This document shows positions 26,418 through 36,866 of a stretch of 64,000 nt of DNA, piece by piece. Source of the stretch: Rhodopirellula halodulae (GTDB taxonomy: Bacteria > Planctomycetota > Planctomycetia > Pirellulales > Pirellulaceae); the NCBI RefSeq assembly GCF_020966775.1, contig NZ_JAJKFV010000033.1:1-64000 (forward strand), in the 5' to 3' direction. Within the stretch, counting starts at the first letter, position 1. The number at the start of each line of letters is the position of its first letter. A model generated the notes under the pieces. It did no database searches and was not told the DNA's origin. It saw only the letters and a list, made by a program, of their open reading frames with translations. The translations under genes were made by a program, and so were the position numbers.

Positions 26418-29081
26418 ATGATGCCCCTCCAAACCCACATCATTTTCGCGATCGCGGTCTGTCTCTTCGCGAGCCACGGGCTGTCTGCCGCTGAGCTCGA
26501 TCCGCAGCAATCCGCTTGGCATGCCAAATACAAAAAGCAGGTCAACGCTCCTTTGCCGGAGGAGATGCTGCTGAACACCGATGCGGAGCCCAATCTTTCG
26601 GAAGGTTTCACTTCCTTGTTCAACGGAAAGGACTTGCAAGGCTGGACCGTTCGCGGAGGAACGTGCACGTTCGAGGTCCAAGACGACACCATCGTTGGCA
26701 AAGTGGTTCCTGGTTCCAACAGCACCTATTTGTCGACCGAACGTGACTTTGGCGACTTTGTGTTCAGTTGCGAAATGAAGTGGGAGGAACAATGCAACAG
26801 CGGCGTCATGTTCCGAGCTCAAACCAAAGCGAATTCGGACGGGACGGAAACGGTATTCGGCCCGCAAGCTGAGATGGAAGGCGTTGCAAAGGACCGGCAT
26901 TGGTCCGGCGGAATCTACGGCCAAAGCTGCAACGGTTTCTTTTATCCATTGTGGCTGAAAGAACATGCCGATGCGCGGGCCGCCTTTCGCCCAAACGAGT
27001 GGAATCGCTTGACGATTTCCGCCCGTGGCAAGGTGGTGAAAACATGGGTCAATGGTGTGCCGGCCGCACACTGGGTGGATGACGGAACCTACTCGAAAGG
27101 ATTCTTTGGGCTGCAAATGCACAAAGGCGCAACAGGCGAAGTGCACTGGAGAAACCTGCGCATGAAATCGCTTACGCACGAACCAGTCGCCAAGGTGTCC
27201 CCCACGCCAAGCAAGCGTCCCAATGTGTTGTTCATTCTGGCTGACGATCTAGGTTGGAGTGACACCACGCTGTTCGGCACGACGAAGCTCTATCAAACCC
27301 CGAACTTGGAGCGTTTGGCCGAACGTGGCATGACGTTCACACGGGCCTATTCGTCGAGTCCACTCTGTTCACCAACGCGTGCGAGTGTGTTGACGGGACT
27401 CAGCCCGGCACGTCACGGCATCACATCCCCAACTTGCCATCTCCCGCGAGTGATTTTGAAACCGGAAGCCCCAAAAACGGGACCGCCGAACAAGTTCTCA
27501 ACTGTCCCCAGTTCTGTTTCCCGGCTCGACACAAAGTACTACACGCTTGCCGAAATGTTCCGGGACAACGGATACGCCACGGGGCACTTTGGAAAGTGGC
27601 ACTTGGGTGCCGAACCCTACTCACCCCTCGAACATGGTTTTGATGTTGATGTGCCGCACCATCCCGGTCCCGGCCCCGCGGGTAGCTACGTCGCTCCGTG
27701 GAAGTTCAAGGATTTTGACCATGACCCGATGATTCCCGACGAGCATTTGGAAGACCGCATGGCAAAGGAAGCCGTGCGGTTCCTGGAACAGCATTCCGAA
27801 CAGCCGTTCTTTCTGAACTACTGGATGTTCAGCGTCCACGCTCCGTTCGATGCAAAAGCCAAGCTGATCGACAAGTATCGCGAAAAAGTCGATCCCGAGG
27901 ATGCTCAGCGCAGTCCCACCTACGCCGCGATGATCGAAAGCATGGACGACGCGATTGGAACCCTGCTAGACACACTGGATCGATTGGGAATCGCCGATGA
28001 AACAATCATCATTTTCGCGTCGGACAACGGCGGCAACATGTACAACCAAGTTGACGGGACAACACCCACCAGCAACGCCCCGCTGCGTGGCGGCAAGGCT
28101 TCGATGTATGAAGGCGGCGTGCGAGGCCCCGCGATTGTCGTGCAACCAGGAGTCGTCCGCGCGGGCAGCACGAGCGACGCTATCGTTCAAAGCGTCGACT
28201 ATTACCCGACGTTGCTGGAAATGCTTTCCATTGATCCTCAACCCGGACAATCGTTCGATGGTGTTAGCATCGTACCTGCGCTAAATGGCGATGACTTTCA
28301 GCGGGAGCCTATTTTTACGTACTTCCCACACGCCCCCGGTGTTCCGGATTGGTTGCCGCCTTCTGTGAGTGTTCACCATGGTGATTGGAAGCTGATTCGT
28401 ATCTTCCATGGCGGTGAGGATGGCGGCCATCGATACAAGCTCTTTCACCTCAAAGACGACATCAGCGAAGAGCACAACTTGGCCGCCGAGCATCCGCAAC
28501 GCGTGAAGCAACTGGATAACTTGATTGAACAGCACTTGGTAGCGACCCATGCCGTCCGCCCGCTCGCTAATCCGAACTTTGATCCCGCCAAGTACGACAT
28601 CGCAGCCGAAGGCAAGGCGACTCTCAAAGGCGGTGCCAATGCACCGAAGAGGCCCAAATCCAAGGTGCGCCGAAAACCGGTCGCGGGTTGGCTTCCGGCA
28701 GGCACCTGTGATTTGACTCTTGCCAAGAACTTTTTGAAAGTTGAAAGCTCAGGCGGCGATCCGCACTTCAGCCACGCGTTTCCCGAGACGATTCCTGGGC
28801 GACCAATGACGTTTGTCGTTGAGATGAAGTCCAACTCGTCCGGTCGAGGACAAGTGTTTTGGAAGGAAACTCAACTTCCGTATTCAGCCGAACGCAGCGA
28901 AGGCTTCGACGTGAACCATGACGGCGTGTTTCATACCTATTCGATCGAATTGTCTCCGTCCGGAACGGTTCAAGGCGTTCGTTTGGATCCGTCCAATGGT
29001 CCAGGCATCATTCAAATTCGCAGCATGCGTTTGCAGGATGAGAATGACCAGGTGATCCATGAATGGTCGTTCGGAAAGTAG
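26418..29081 (+). CDS. DUF1080-sulfatase fusion with C-terminal beta module
   Basis: 887 residues with three parts after a signal peptide ([19 protein letters not shown]). Residues about 63-255 are DUF1080: [42 protein letters not shown]. Residues about 270-720 are an S1 sulfatase: [12 protein letters not shown], the formylglycine motif CSPTR at about 316 in [28 protein letters not shown] and [11 protein letters not shown]. Residues about 750-887 form a beta-rich module ([31 protein letters not shown]) that matches the end of the upstream rhamnosidase in pattern. The enzyme would desulfate a glycan; DUF1080 and the tail may bind it. The start overlaps two ATGs (26418, 26421). It is in line with the GH78 gene, 31 bp apart. 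Confidence 0.92.
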   Translation: MMPLQTHIIFAIAVCLFASHGLSAAELDPQQSAWHAKYKKQVNAPLPEEMLLNTDAEPNLSEGFTSLFNGKDLQGWTVRGGTCTFEVQDDTIVGKVVPGSNSTYLSTERDFGDFVFSCEMKWEEQCNSGVMFRAQTKANSDGTETVFGPQAEMEGVAKDRHWSGGIYGQSCNGFFYPLWLKEHADARAAFRPNEWNRLTISARGKVVKTWVNGVPAAHWVDDGTYSKGFFGLQMHKGATGEVHWRNLRMKSLTHEPVAKVSPTPSKRPNVLFILADDLGWSDTTLFGTTKLYQTPNLERLAERGMTFTRAYSSSPLCSPTRASVLTGLSPARHGITSPTCHLPRVILKPEAPKTGPPNKFSTVPSSVSRLDTKYYTLAEMFRDNGYATGHFGKWHLGAEPYSPLEHGFDVDVPHHPGPGPAGSYVAPWKFKDFDHDPMIPDEHLEDRMAKEAVRFLEQHSEQPFFLNYWMFSVHAPFDAKAKLIDKYREKVDPEDAQRSPTYAAMIESMDDAIGTLLDTLDRLGIADETIIIFASDNGGNMYNQVDGTTPTSNAPLRGGKASMYEGGVRGPAIVVQPGVVRAGSTSDAIVQSVDYYPTLLEMLSIDPQPGQSFDGVSIVPALNGDDFQREPIFTYFPHAPGVPDWLPPSVSVHHGDWKLIRIFHGGEDGGHRYKLFHLKDDISEEHNLAAEHPQRVKQLDNLIEQHLVATHAVRPLANPNFDPAKYDIAAEGKATLKGGANAPKRPKSKVRRKPVAGWLPAGTCDLTLAKNFLKVESSGGDPHFSHAFPETIPGRPMTFVVEMKSNSSGRGQVFWKETQLPYSAERSEGFDVNHDGVFHTYSIELSPSGTVQGVRLDPSNGPGIIQIRSMRLQDENDQVIHEWSFGK

Positions 29082-29146
29082 GCTGATCGCTGCGACACCC
29101 TCTCATTGCACAACAAAATTGAAAACGAGATCGGAAGGCTTTTGAC

Positions 29147-30796
29147 ATGAACGATCGTCGACGGACACGCACCGCATTCGCTTTCGCGTTTGCATGGTTT
29201 TGCCTGACGGGTGTATCCACGCAAGCAGCGGAGCAAACGAACTTCCTCGTGATCCTGGCGGATGACTTGGGCTATTCCGATCTTGGTTGCTACGGCGGCG
29301 AGATCAACACGCCCAACTTGGACGCGTTGGCGGCCGGCGGCTTGAAGTACACCCAGTTCTACAACACCGCTCGCTGCTGGCCCACACGTGCGGCCTTGAT
29401 GACGGGGTACTACCCACAACAAGTTCGACGCGACGGGATGCCGGGGACGACACGTCAGTACGGCGGTGGTGGAAAGCGACCCGATTGGGCGCTCACGCTT
29501 GCGGAACGTTTGAGACCGGCCGGTTATCGAACCTATCACTCCGGTAAATGGCACATTGATGGGAAGCCAATCGAACATGGATTCGATCGATCCGATGAAG
29601 CCACTCGCAGTCCGGGATTCTTCGATTCCATCCGAAAAAAGAACCGTGATCCGAAGTTCTATCGCACCACCGCGACCGCGCAACACGCGATTGAATGTCT
29701 GCAAGAACACGGGGAACTCTATCCGGAGCAGCCGTTCTTTCACTACCTCGCCTTTCACGCACCGCACTTTCCTCTTCATGCGTTGCCGGAAGACATCGAA
29801 CGTTACCGAGACCGATACCTCGCGGGATGGGACGCACTGAGAGAGCAACGTAAACAACGTCAGGCAACGCTTGGCCTCGGTGTGGGCGAACTGTCACCAA
29901 TCGAAACCGAGGTGGGGCCGCCCTATGACTTCCCTGATCAAATCAAACAGCTCGGTGCCGGTGAGATCAACCGCCCTGTGGCCTGGGACACGCTGACGGA
30001 ACAGCAACAGCGTTTTCAAGCGACCAAGATGGCCATCCACACCGCGATGGTCGACCGAATGGATCGAGAGATCGGGCGAGTGATCGATCAACTGGAAGAG
30101 ATGGGTGAGTTCGAAAACACTTGGATTTGCTTTTTGTCTGACAACGGCGCCAGTGCGGAAATCATGGTCCGAGGTGAAGGGCACGATCCCACAGCCTCCC
30201 CCGGATCAGCCGAAACGTATCTGTGTTTGGGGCCCGGATTCAGCAGCGCTGCCAACACACCGTTTCGCCGCCACAAAACGTGGGTCCACGAGGGTGGCAC
30301 TTCCACGCCGTTCATCGTTCATTGGCCGAAGGGGATCGGTTCTTCCGATGAACGCAGAACCAACGTCGGCCACGCGATCGACATCACTCCGACGGTTCTG
30401 GAGATCGCCGAAGTCCAACCGAAGTTCGGCGATGCACCCCCGATGAGCGGTCGAAGCTTGGTGCCAACCTTCGAAAACGAGCAGGCCGTCATTCACGACG
30501 AGCTGTGGTTCTATCATGAAGGCAACTGGGCTCTCCGTCAGGGAGATTGGAAAATCATTCACTCCAACATCGCACGTCCGTTTCCCTGGCAAAGATCCGA
30601 AACCGCCGCCAACGAGTCCAAAGGCGATGCCCATTGGAAATTGTACGACTTGAGTCACGACCGCGCGGAACAGCACGACTTGGCTGACCAGCATCCCGAT
30701 CGCGTCAAGCAAATGGCGAATCGTTGGTGGGAACTGCAAGGTCAGTTCCTCAAGGATTCAACATGGTCGATTGGCAAGGCGGTTGGCAGCAATTGA
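29147..30796 (+). CDS. Secreted sulfatase with CWPTR active-site motif
   Basis: 549 residues. The start ATG 29147 is preceded by GGAAGG at 29133-29138, a good ribosome binding site. The signal peptide is FAFAFAWFCLTGVSTQAAE. The metal site is in FLVILADDLGYSDLGCYGG. The formylglycine motif is CWPTR near residue 76 (RCWPTRAALMTGYYPQ), which satisfies C-x-P-x-R. FLSDNGAS and TWVHEGGTSTPFIVHWP are also present. The last part, LYDLSHDRAEQHDLADQHPDRVKQM, is the usual C-terminal subdomain. The stop codon shares a base with the start of the next sulfatase gene (TGATG), which implies coupled translation. Confidence 0.92.
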   Translation: MNDRRRTRTAFAFAFAWFCLTGVSTQAAEQTNFLVILADDLGYSDLGCYGGEINTPNLDALAAGGLKYTQFYNTARCWPTRAALMTGYYPQQVRRDGMPGTTRQYGGGGKRPDWALTLAERLRPAGYRTYHSGKWHIDGKPIEHGFDRSDEATRSPGFFDSIRKKNRDPKFYRTTATAQHAIECLQEHGELYPEQPFFHYLAFHAPHFPLHALPEDIERYRDRYLAGWDALREQRKQRQATLGLGVGELSPIETEVGPPYDFPDQIKQLGAGEINRPVAWDTLTEQQQRFQATKMAIHTAMVDRMDREIGRVIDQLEEMGEFENTWICFLSDNGASAEIMVRGEGHDPTASPGSAETYLCLGPGFSSAANTPFRRHKTWVHEGGTSTPFIVHWPKGIGSSDERRTNVGHAIDITPTVLEIAEVQPKFGDAPPMSGRSLVPTFENEQAVIHDELWFYHEGNWALRQGDWKIIHSNIARPFPWQRSETAANESKGDAHWKLYDLSHDRAEQHDLADQHPDRVKQMANRWWELQGQFLKDSTWSIGKAVGSN

Positions 30797-32727
30797 TGAT
30801 GCGTTCAATTTTTCTCGCAAGTGTATGTCTGCTGACGCTGCTCGTTTCGCCATGCCTCATCCGAGCCGCGGAACGGCCCAATGTTCTATTGATTGTCGCG
30901 GACGATGTTGGTTACAGCGATCTGGGTTGCTACGGCGGTGAAATCGACACGCCCAACCTTGACCGATTGGCGGCAGAAGGCATTCGCTTCAGCGAGTTCC
31001 ACGTCAATCCAATGTGCACGGTCACGCGAACGAGTCTGATGACTGGGCACACGCATTGTCAGTCCGACGAGTATCGCCGCTCCATTCCGGTGGCTAGTTT
31101 GTTGAAAGACGCCGGGTACTCAACTTCTCTTTCGGGGAAATGGCACCAGCCCAAAAATCCGCTGGACGCCGGATTTGAATCTTTCTACGGATTCCTCGGC
31201 GGAGCCATCGATAGCTGGACTGGCAAAGAAGGCAGTCGCCACGCGATTCAAACGGACCGTGAAAAACCTCGGCCTGTCGAGCAGGGTTGGTACAGCAGCG
31301 ATGCATTCACCAACCGCACGATCCAAGACATCGATCGAGCTAAGCAAGCGAACAAGCCGTTCTTCGCGTTCCTGGCGTTCAACGCTCCTCACACGCCATT
31401 GCATGCGCCGCGAGCCAACGTTGAAAAGTATTACCAGCGATATCAGGCCGGTTGGCAGACGCTTCGTCAAAATCGATACCAGCGATTGAAGACGATGGGC
31501 ATGATCGACGATCGCTACGTAATGACCGAACCGGATGGAGAGGTACGGCGGTGGGAGGAACTGCCCGCGAAGATCCAGAAGCAAGAAGCTCGACGCATGG
31601 CCGCCTACGCAGGCATGCTGGATCGGCTGGATTGGAACGTCGGTCGACTGTTGCAGCATCTGAGTGATGAAGGACTCCGTGAAAACACCATGGTGATTTT
31701 TATGGCGGACAACGGAGGCGCGTACAACAACGGTGACATTCGCACGTACAACCAACAAATCCCATGGCAAGCCGGCTCGAATGCGTTTGTTTCCAACGGA
31801 TGGGGCTATCTGAAGAACACTCCGTTTCGTTGGTACAAATCTTGTGCTCAGGAGGGTGGCGTGTCCGTGCCGTTGATCATTCACTGGCCCCAAACACTGG
31901 CGAGCCAATCCGGTCAAATTCGGCACCAACGGCTGCACGTCACCGATCTCTATCCAACGCTTCTGGAGTTAGCGCACGCGAATTACCCGGCCGTTGACGG
32001 TGATCGAGATTTAGAGCCTCTTTATGGGCAATCGATCTTGCCGTTGCTTCGCGATCCCGAGATCGATGAGCTTGGAATCCATGACGAGATGTTCTGGGCA
32101 TTCAATCAAACGGGCAAAGGACTGACTCGAGGGCACTGGAAAATCTCCAGCATCAGCGATGGACCATGGCGTCTGTACGACATTCACAAAGACCCCGCCG
32201 AGTCGCGTGATTTGGCACGCGAAAGGCCGGATGTCTTGAGGGAGATGAGTGCGACCTGGTTCAAATTCGCGAAAGAACGCACCGCGATGCCGACGTCATG
32301 GCGAAGTCCACTCAAACCCTATCAAGAGGGTTGGGGATTTCATCGAGCCAGAATGGTCATGCCGGGCTATGTCCGCGCCGTACCAGCGATGGCAGCCACA
32401 AATGTCAGTGTGCAAACGGACCTAACGTTTCACTTTGCAGAACCAATCCGCTTCGCCAATTCGAAGGGAAAAACGCTGCGGTTGTATGAGGCGTCCGAAG
32501 TCGAACATCCAATCTGGGAGGCTGACCCTGCACCGGGCGATCCTGCGGAAGGTTCTCGTTCGATTTGTTTTTCGGATTTGCCGGAATTGAAATCCAACAC
32601 CACGTACTTCGCACTGGCGGATCCAGGCTGGATCACCATTGGAGGACACCCAGCAGGTCCGCTGAATGACGGAGCCTATTGGTACCGTTTCCGGACCGGC
32701 ATGGGTGAGGACGTCTCGGAGAAATAG
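30796..32727 (+). CDS. Secreted sulfatase with CTVTR motif and Ig-like C-terminal domain
   Basis: 643 residues from the ATG whose first base is the last base of the previous stop; a second ATG follows at once. Signal peptide FLASVCLLTLLVSPCLIRAAE. Family blocks: NVLLIVADDVGYSDLGCYGG, the active-site segment MCTVTRTSLMTG (cysteine near residue 74), LSGKWHQPK, IFMADNGG and CAQEGGVSVPLIIHWP. Valine stands where the C-x-P-x-R motif has proline. The cysteine and arginine are kept, so maturation may still occur but less surely. After about residue 510 is an added beta domain (VQTDLTFHFAEPI, LRLYEAS, LKSNTTYFALADPGWI, YWYRFRTG) of the Big_5 Ig-like kind. Likely role: sulfate removal in the rhamnan-type locus, coupled to its neighbour. 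Confidence 0.88.
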   Translation: MMRSIFLASVCLLTLLVSPCLIRAAERPNVLLIVADDVGYSDLGCYGGEIDTPNLDRLAAEGIRFSEFHVNPMCTVTRTSLMTGHTHCQSDEYRRSIPVASLLKDAGYSTSLSGKWHQPKNPLDAGFESFYGFLGGAIDSWTGKEGSRHAIQTDREKPRPVEQGWYSSDAFTNRTIQDIDRAKQANKPFFAFLAFNAPHTPLHAPRANVEKYYQRYQAGWQTLRQNRYQRLKTMGMIDDRYVMTEPDGEVRRWEELPAKIQKQEARRMAAYAGMLDRLDWNVGRLLQHLSDEGLRENTMVIFMADNGGAYNNGDIRTYNQQIPWQAGSNAFVSNGWGYLKNTPFRWYKSCAQEGGVSVPLIIHWPQTLASQSGQIRHQRLHVTDLYPTLLELAHANYPAVDGDRDLEPLYGQSILPLLRDPEIDELGIHDEMFWAFNQTGKGLTRGHWKISSISDGPWRLYDIHKDPAESRDLARERPDVLREMSATWFKFAKERTAMPTSWRSPLKPYQEGWGFHRARMVMPGYVRAVPAMAATNVSVQTDLTFHFAEPIRFANSKGKTLRLYEASEVEHPIWEADPAPGDPAEGSRSICFSDLPELKSNTTYFALADPGWITIGGHPAGPLNDGAYWYRFRTGMGEDVSEK

Positions 32728-32769
32728 ACGGACGCGAATGTGGTTGGCTGTCGATCAGTTTTCATCAGC

Positions 32770-33642
32770 TCACCGCATTTGCTTGCGGTATTCACGTGGC
32801 GATAGATCGAGGTGTGCTCGGAACTGCCGGCTGAAATAGTTGCTGTCCGAGAAACCGACGTCGAAAGCGATGTCCGTGATCGACCGTTCCGTCGTTCGCA
32901 ACAAGCGGCTGGCCTCTTGGATCCTCACCTGAATCAAATACTTGATGGGCGAGGTATGCATGGTTCCTTCGAAGGTGCGAATGAAGTTCCGCCTCGACAT
33001 GCCAGAAATCTCCACCAAATCATCCAGCGTGATGGGTGTCGCGAAGTGACGCTGGATGTGCGAGATCGCTTCCGCGATACGAAGCAATTTCTTGCTCTCT
33101 GGGTTGCGTGTGCGGCTGTAACATCGTGATAGGAATGTCACCAGTTGCAACATCGTGACCGTCGCCATCGTTTGAAATCCTGCCGCTCGGTTTTTAAGTT
33201 CCTGATCCAACGACTCGACGTACTTCAACGTTTCAATCAGCTCAGCGGGATTGAGTTGCAACCGGCTGGTGAATTGGTGTCGTTTTCGCCACGCGGGCTC
33301 CAAGGTGAACAACGCGTGATAGCCGGAAAGAGATTGCAAGTCGCCCAATCCCAACGGCAGTTCTTCCGGATCAAAGAGGATGTTGATCAAGCTCAATCGA
33401 TCCATATTGAGATAGTCATGCGGCCGATCGCCTCCGATGACGAATGTGTCGCCGGTCACCAACTCGTAACTGTCCTCGCCCGTGATGTGGACGCCTTGGC
33501 CGCCGGTGATGATGACGACCTCTGCGAACTCGTGGCAATGCAACCCAAACGGCTCCTGCGGATCACGTCGTTCCACCACGATCGGAAACCCATCGCTGTG
33601 GAACCAATCCTCCTTTTTGAGCTTTGGAATGGAGGCAGACAT
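32770..33642 (-). CDS. AraC-family regulator, probably of rhamnose genes
   Basis: 290 residues from the ATG at 33642; an earlier in-frame start would add 25 cysteine-rich residues and is less likely. The N-terminal cupin ([37 protein letters not shown]) is a sugar-binding AraC_binding domain. The C-terminal pair of helix-turn-helices is clear: [21 protein letters not shown] and [32 protein letters not shown]. The arrangement is like RhaR/RhaS. The gene is divergent from rhaA with about 190 bp between them, and convergent with the last sulfatase gene. Control of rhaA and the downstream genes by L-rhamnose is the obvious inference, not shown by the sequence. Confidence 0.88.
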   Translation of the reverse strand: MSASIPKLKKEDWFHSDGFPIVVERRDPQEPFGLHCHEFAEVVIITGGQGVHITGEDSYELVTGDTFVIGGDRPHDYLNMDRLSLINILFDPEELPLGLGDLQSLSGYHALFTLEPAWRKRHQFTSRLQLNPAELIETLKYVESLDQELKNRAAGFQTMATVTMLQLVTFLSRCYSRTRNPESKKLLRIAEAISHIQRHFATPITLDDLVEISGMSRRNFIRTFEGTMHTSPIKYLIQVRIQEASRLLRTTERSITDIAFDVGFSDSNYFSRQFRAHLDLSPREYRKQMR

Positions 33643-33833
33643 GGTCGCAGAGTCCCAAAAAACGCCGTGTTTCGGTCGCTCGCAGCAACCGCACTGGATG
33701 GCATGATTGTGCTGCAACCGGCAAGAATGTCAAGGTTCATTGTTTTCCTGCATGGTACGCTACGGTCCGTTCAGTCACCACAATGGCCTGAATGGACAAT
33801 GCAGACGCCCTTCGATCAAACATCGGGATCACC
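33643..33833. promoter_or_regulatory. Divergent promoter region of araC-type regulator and rhaA
   Basis: About 190 bp separate the two start codons, the typical place for AraC-family operators. I see only a weak dyad, CATTGT (33738-33743) and ACAATG (33780-33785), and no confident -35/-10 pair. The assignment rests on gene order. Confidence 0.35.
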
Positions 33834-35117
33834 ATGGACCCTGGCAAAATAGACAAGGCTTACGAGTTAGCAAAAGAGGCCTATCAAGAGATTGGCGTCG
33901 ATGTGGACGCAGCGCTGAAGCAAATGCGGAACGTGCAAATCTCCGTTCATTGCTGGCAAGGCGATGATGTGATGGGATTCGAGGGCGACACCGGCGCGCT
34001 CGGCAACGGCTTGGCGGTGACAGGCAACTATCCAGGACGTGCTCGCAACATAGACGAGTTGCAAAGCGACCTCGAATTCGCTTACTCGCTGATTCCCGGT
34101 CGCCACCGGTTGAACCTGCATGCTCTCTATGGTGACTTTCCAACGCCAGTGGATCGCGATGAGATTGGCGTGGAACATTTTCGAGGCTGGATCGACTGGG
34201 CACGGGGCCAACAGATCCAATTGGATTTCAACCCCAGCTACTTTTCGCACCCCCACGCGACCGACGGTTTCACGTTGTCGCATCCGGACGCGGGAATTCG
34301 TCAGTTTTGGATCGACCATGGCATCGCAAGCCGAAAGATTGCCGCTGCCATGGGTGAGGCGCAAGACACCCCCTGCATCAATAATTTTTGGGTTCCCGAC
34401 GGTTACAAGGACACGCCGGCGGATCGCAAAGCTCCTCGAGAAAGACTTGCGGCAGCGCTCGATTCGATTTTCTCAACCGATCTGCCGGCCGAGCACACTT
34501 TGGACGCGGTCGAATGCAAACTCTTCGGCATCGGCAGCGAAAGCTATGTGGTTGGTTCTCACGAGTTTTACATGGGCTACGCGATCTCTCGGAACAAAGT
34601 GTTGTGTTTGGACGCGGGGCACTTCCATCCGACGGAAGTGATCTCGGACAAAATTTCGTCCGTCATGATGTACGTCCCTGAGCTCCTTTTGCACGTTAGC
34701 CGTGGCGTTCGTTGGGACAGCGATCATGTCGTGACCTACACCGATGAGCTTCAATCCATTTTGCAAGAAGTGGTTCGCGGCGACTATCTAAACCGTGTCC
34801 ACATTGGATTGGACTTCTTTGACGCCAGCATCAACCGAGTGGCAGCGTGGGCCATCGGCACTCGCAATACGCTCAAGGCGTTGCTCGCGGCCTTGCTCGA
34901 GCCGACCCAACAGTTGCAACAACTGGAGCTCGAAGGCGACTACACCGGTCGATTGGCGTTGTTGGAAGAACAAAAAACGTTGCCTCTGGGTGCTATTTGG
35001 AACCACTACTGTCAACAAGCCGGGGTTCCAGCCGGTGCGGATTGGTTGGGATTGGTCAGGCAGTACGAGAATGATGTTCTCTCACATCGCGATCGAAACC
35101 CAACCTTGGTTGGATGA
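33834..35117 (+). CDS. rhaA: L-rhamnose isomerase
   Basis: 427 residues from ATG 33834, which aligns with the known start of RhaA ([17 protein letters not shown] against the E. coli N-terminus); ATG 33792 would add 14 residues. The whole length resembles E. coli Rha[117 protein letters not shown]. The metal-binding residues in DAGHFHPTE and the DFFDASINR block are kept. The enzyme turns L-rhamnose into L-rhamnulose in the cytoplasm. It starts a run of same-strand genes (permease, small membrane protein, aldehyde dehydrogenase, aldolase), so it is the entry step of the rhamnose route. No rhamnulokinase gene is next to it. Confidence 0.97.
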   Translation: MDPGKIDKAYELAKEAYQEIGVDVDAALKQMRNVQISVHCWQGDDVMGFEGDTGALGNGLAVTGNYPGRARNIDELQSDLEFAYSLIPGRHRLNLHALYGDFPTPVDRDEIGVEHFRGWIDWARGQQIQLDFNPSYFSHPHATDGFTLSHPDAGIRQFWIDHGIASRKIAAAMGEAQDTPCINNFWVPDGYKDTPADRKAPRERLAAALDSIFSTDLPAEHTLDAVECKLFGIGSESYVVGSHEFYMGYAISRNKVLCLDAGHFHPTEVISDKISSVMMYVPELLLHVSRGVRWDSDHVVTYTDELQSILQEVVRGDYLNRVHIGLDFFDASINRVAAWAIGTRNTLKALLAALLEPTQQLQQLELEGDYTGRLALLEEQKTLPLGAIWNHYCQQAGVPAGADWLGLVRQYENDVLSHRDRNPTLVG

Positions 35118-35197
35118 CTTTCTGAAAGACACTTCACTGATGGCGGATGAGTGCTTTCGGAGGGATGAAGCCGAAAGCGGTACACACGAGAACTTTG

Positions 35198-36622
35198 ATG
35201 AGCGAAGACAGCAACAACGCAAGTGGCGAATTTGAACGCGAACCGGTTCCCGAATCAGCTCGACTCGGAAACGGTAAGTTTTGGGGAATGTACGCCGGCG
35301 AGCACGCGGCGGGCACCGAGTTCATGATCGGCCCTCTGTTTTTAGCGGCCGGTGCCAGCCTTTCGGATTTGTTGCTGGGACTATTGCTGGGCAACATCTT
35401 GGCTGTGTTGACCTGGCGATTTCTGGTCGTGCCGATTGCGATGGTCAAGCGATTGACGCTGTACTACCAATTGGAACGCATTGCGGGCGATTCGCTTGTG
35501 AAGCTTTACAACCTCGTCAACGGTTTGTTGTTTTGCTTTCTAGCAGGGGCGATGGTCACCGTCTCCGCGTCCGCGGTTGGCGTGCCGTTTGACATTCGGT
35601 TCGAGGTACCCGAAAACGTTTTCGGTCTCAGCAATCCTTCGTTCACGCTGTTGGTTGTGATTGTCGGTGCGGTCATCACAGCGGTTGCGGCGGGCGGATA
35701 CGAACGAGTGGCGCGTTTCGCGAATATTGCGGCACCTTGGATGATCGCCGTGTTCGCGTGCTGCGGAATTGTTTCGCTCGCGCAAATGGGTGCCACCAGC
35801 ACGACGGCTCTTTCGGAGGGCACGTTTTGGTCGGACGCGATCACGTTTGTGCAGGAAAAGAACGGCCCCGCGACATTTAGCTTTTGGCAGATCGTCGTGT
35901 TCGCTTGGTTGTGCAATGGTGCGATGCACTTTGGCATGTCTGATTTGACCATCTTCCGTTTTGCTCGCCACAAATCATCCGGCTGGGCACCAGCAATTGG
36001 AATGTTCTTGGGCCACTACATGGCATGGATCGCCGCAGCATTGTTGTTGGCAGCTTTGATCAAACTTCAGCCCTCCTTGGTGGTTGGTGATGACGGGAAA
36101 GTCACCGCGAACCCCGGTTTGCTGGCTTATCAAGCGGTCGGGTGGACGGGAATCATTTGCGTTGTCATCGCCGGATGGACGACCGCCAACCCCACGATCT
36201 ACCGTGCTGGGTTGGCTTTCCAAGGCATGGTGCCAAATAGCTCCCGCACCGCAATGACACTGGTCGCTGGGCTGGTGGCCACCATCGCGGGTGCATTCCC
36301 GAACTTGTCTGCCCAATTGCTGGACTTCGTGGGGATGTACGGAACCATCTTGGGCACCATGGGGGCCGTCATTTTTGTTGACTTCTACTTGATCCACAAG
36401 TTTGGCCTTCGTCCGGAATACGCGTCCAGCACAGGCATCCGCATCAACGCGGCGGTTTTGATTGCGTGGACGCTTCCGGTGGCGGTTGCGTTGTACTGGA
36501 TCATGGCCAAAGGACTGTTTGCCGCTTATGCGGTCATACCATGTTGGTTCGCGTGCGGAATCTTGTACCTGGTGCTCAGCAAATTCCTGCAGCGTCCAGG
36601 CGTGCAACAGTCCACCGTGTGA
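35198..36622 (+). CDS. NCS1-family (cytosine/purine permease-like) transporter, possible rhamnose carrier
   Basis: 474 residues from ATG 35198. About 12 membrane segments are visible, such as LFLAAGASLSDLLLGLLLGNILAVLTW, LLVVIVGAVITAVAAGG, IAAPWMIAVFACCGIVSLAQ, MFLGHYMAWIAAALLLAALI and LLDFVGMYGTILGTMGAVIFVDFYLI. The pattern of an early FMIGPLFLAAGASLSD loop, NIAAPWMI, and DFYLIHKFGL near the end is that of NCS1 nucleobase:cation symporters. Substrates of the family include cytosine, allantoin and hydantoins. Its place directly after rhaA, before the lactaldehyde step, suggests use for rhamnose or a pathway intermediate. That is inference; known rhamnose carriers belong to other families. Confidence 0.82.
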   Translation: MSEDSNNASGEFEREPVPESARLGNGKFWGMYAGEHAAGTEFMIGPLFLAAGASLSDLLLGLLLGNILAVLTWRFLVVPIAMVKRLTLYYQLERIAGDSLVKLYNLVNGLLFCFLAGAMVTVSASAVGVPFDIRFEVPENVFGLSNPSFTLLVVIVGAVITAVAAGGYERVARFANIAAPWMIAVFACCGIVSLAQMGATSTTALSEGTFWSDAITFVQEKNGPATFSFWQIVVFAWLCNGAMHFGMSDLTIFRFARHKSSGWAPAIGMFLGHYMAWIAAALLLAALIKLQPSLVVGDDGKVTANPGLLAYQAVGWTGIICVVIAGWTTANPTIYRAGLAFQGMVPNSSRTAMTLVAGLVATIAGAFPNLSAQLLDFVGMYGTILGTMGAVIFVDFYLIHKFGLRPEYASSTGIRINAAVLIAWTLPVAVALYWIMAKGLFAAYAVIPCWFACGILYLVLSKFLQRPGVQQSTV

Positions 36623-36668
36623 ACAGGAACGAGTGCACAAGAGAGAAGATTCAAGAAAACGAAGACTT

Positions 36669-36866
36669 ATGAAAAACATTGCCAAGATGATTTCGTTGAT
36701 CGCTTTTTGCTTGATCGTGGTTCCGTGCTCGCTCTTCTTTGCGGGAGCGATCGACCTGCCTTTGGTGAAGACACTCGCACTGATCGGAACCATCATTTGG
36801 TTCGCGTCCACTCCGTTGTGGATGAGCCGAGAACTGCAGGTGGATTCAGCCGAAGTCGAGATCTAA
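36669..36866 (+). CDS. Small two-helix membrane protein
   Basis: 65 residues from ATG 36669, 46 bp after the permease. Two hydrophobic helices, ISLIAFCLIVVPCSLFFAGAI and VKTLALIGTIIWFASTPLWM, are followed by a short acidic tail (ELQVDSAEVEI). The arrangement suggests a small companion of the transporter, but no family is recognised. The gene is flanked by the permease and the aldehyde dehydrogenase on the same strand. Confidence 0.65.
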   Translation: MKNIAKMISLIAFCLIVVPCSLFFAGAIDLPLVKTLALIGTIIWFASTPLWMSRELQVDSAEVEI

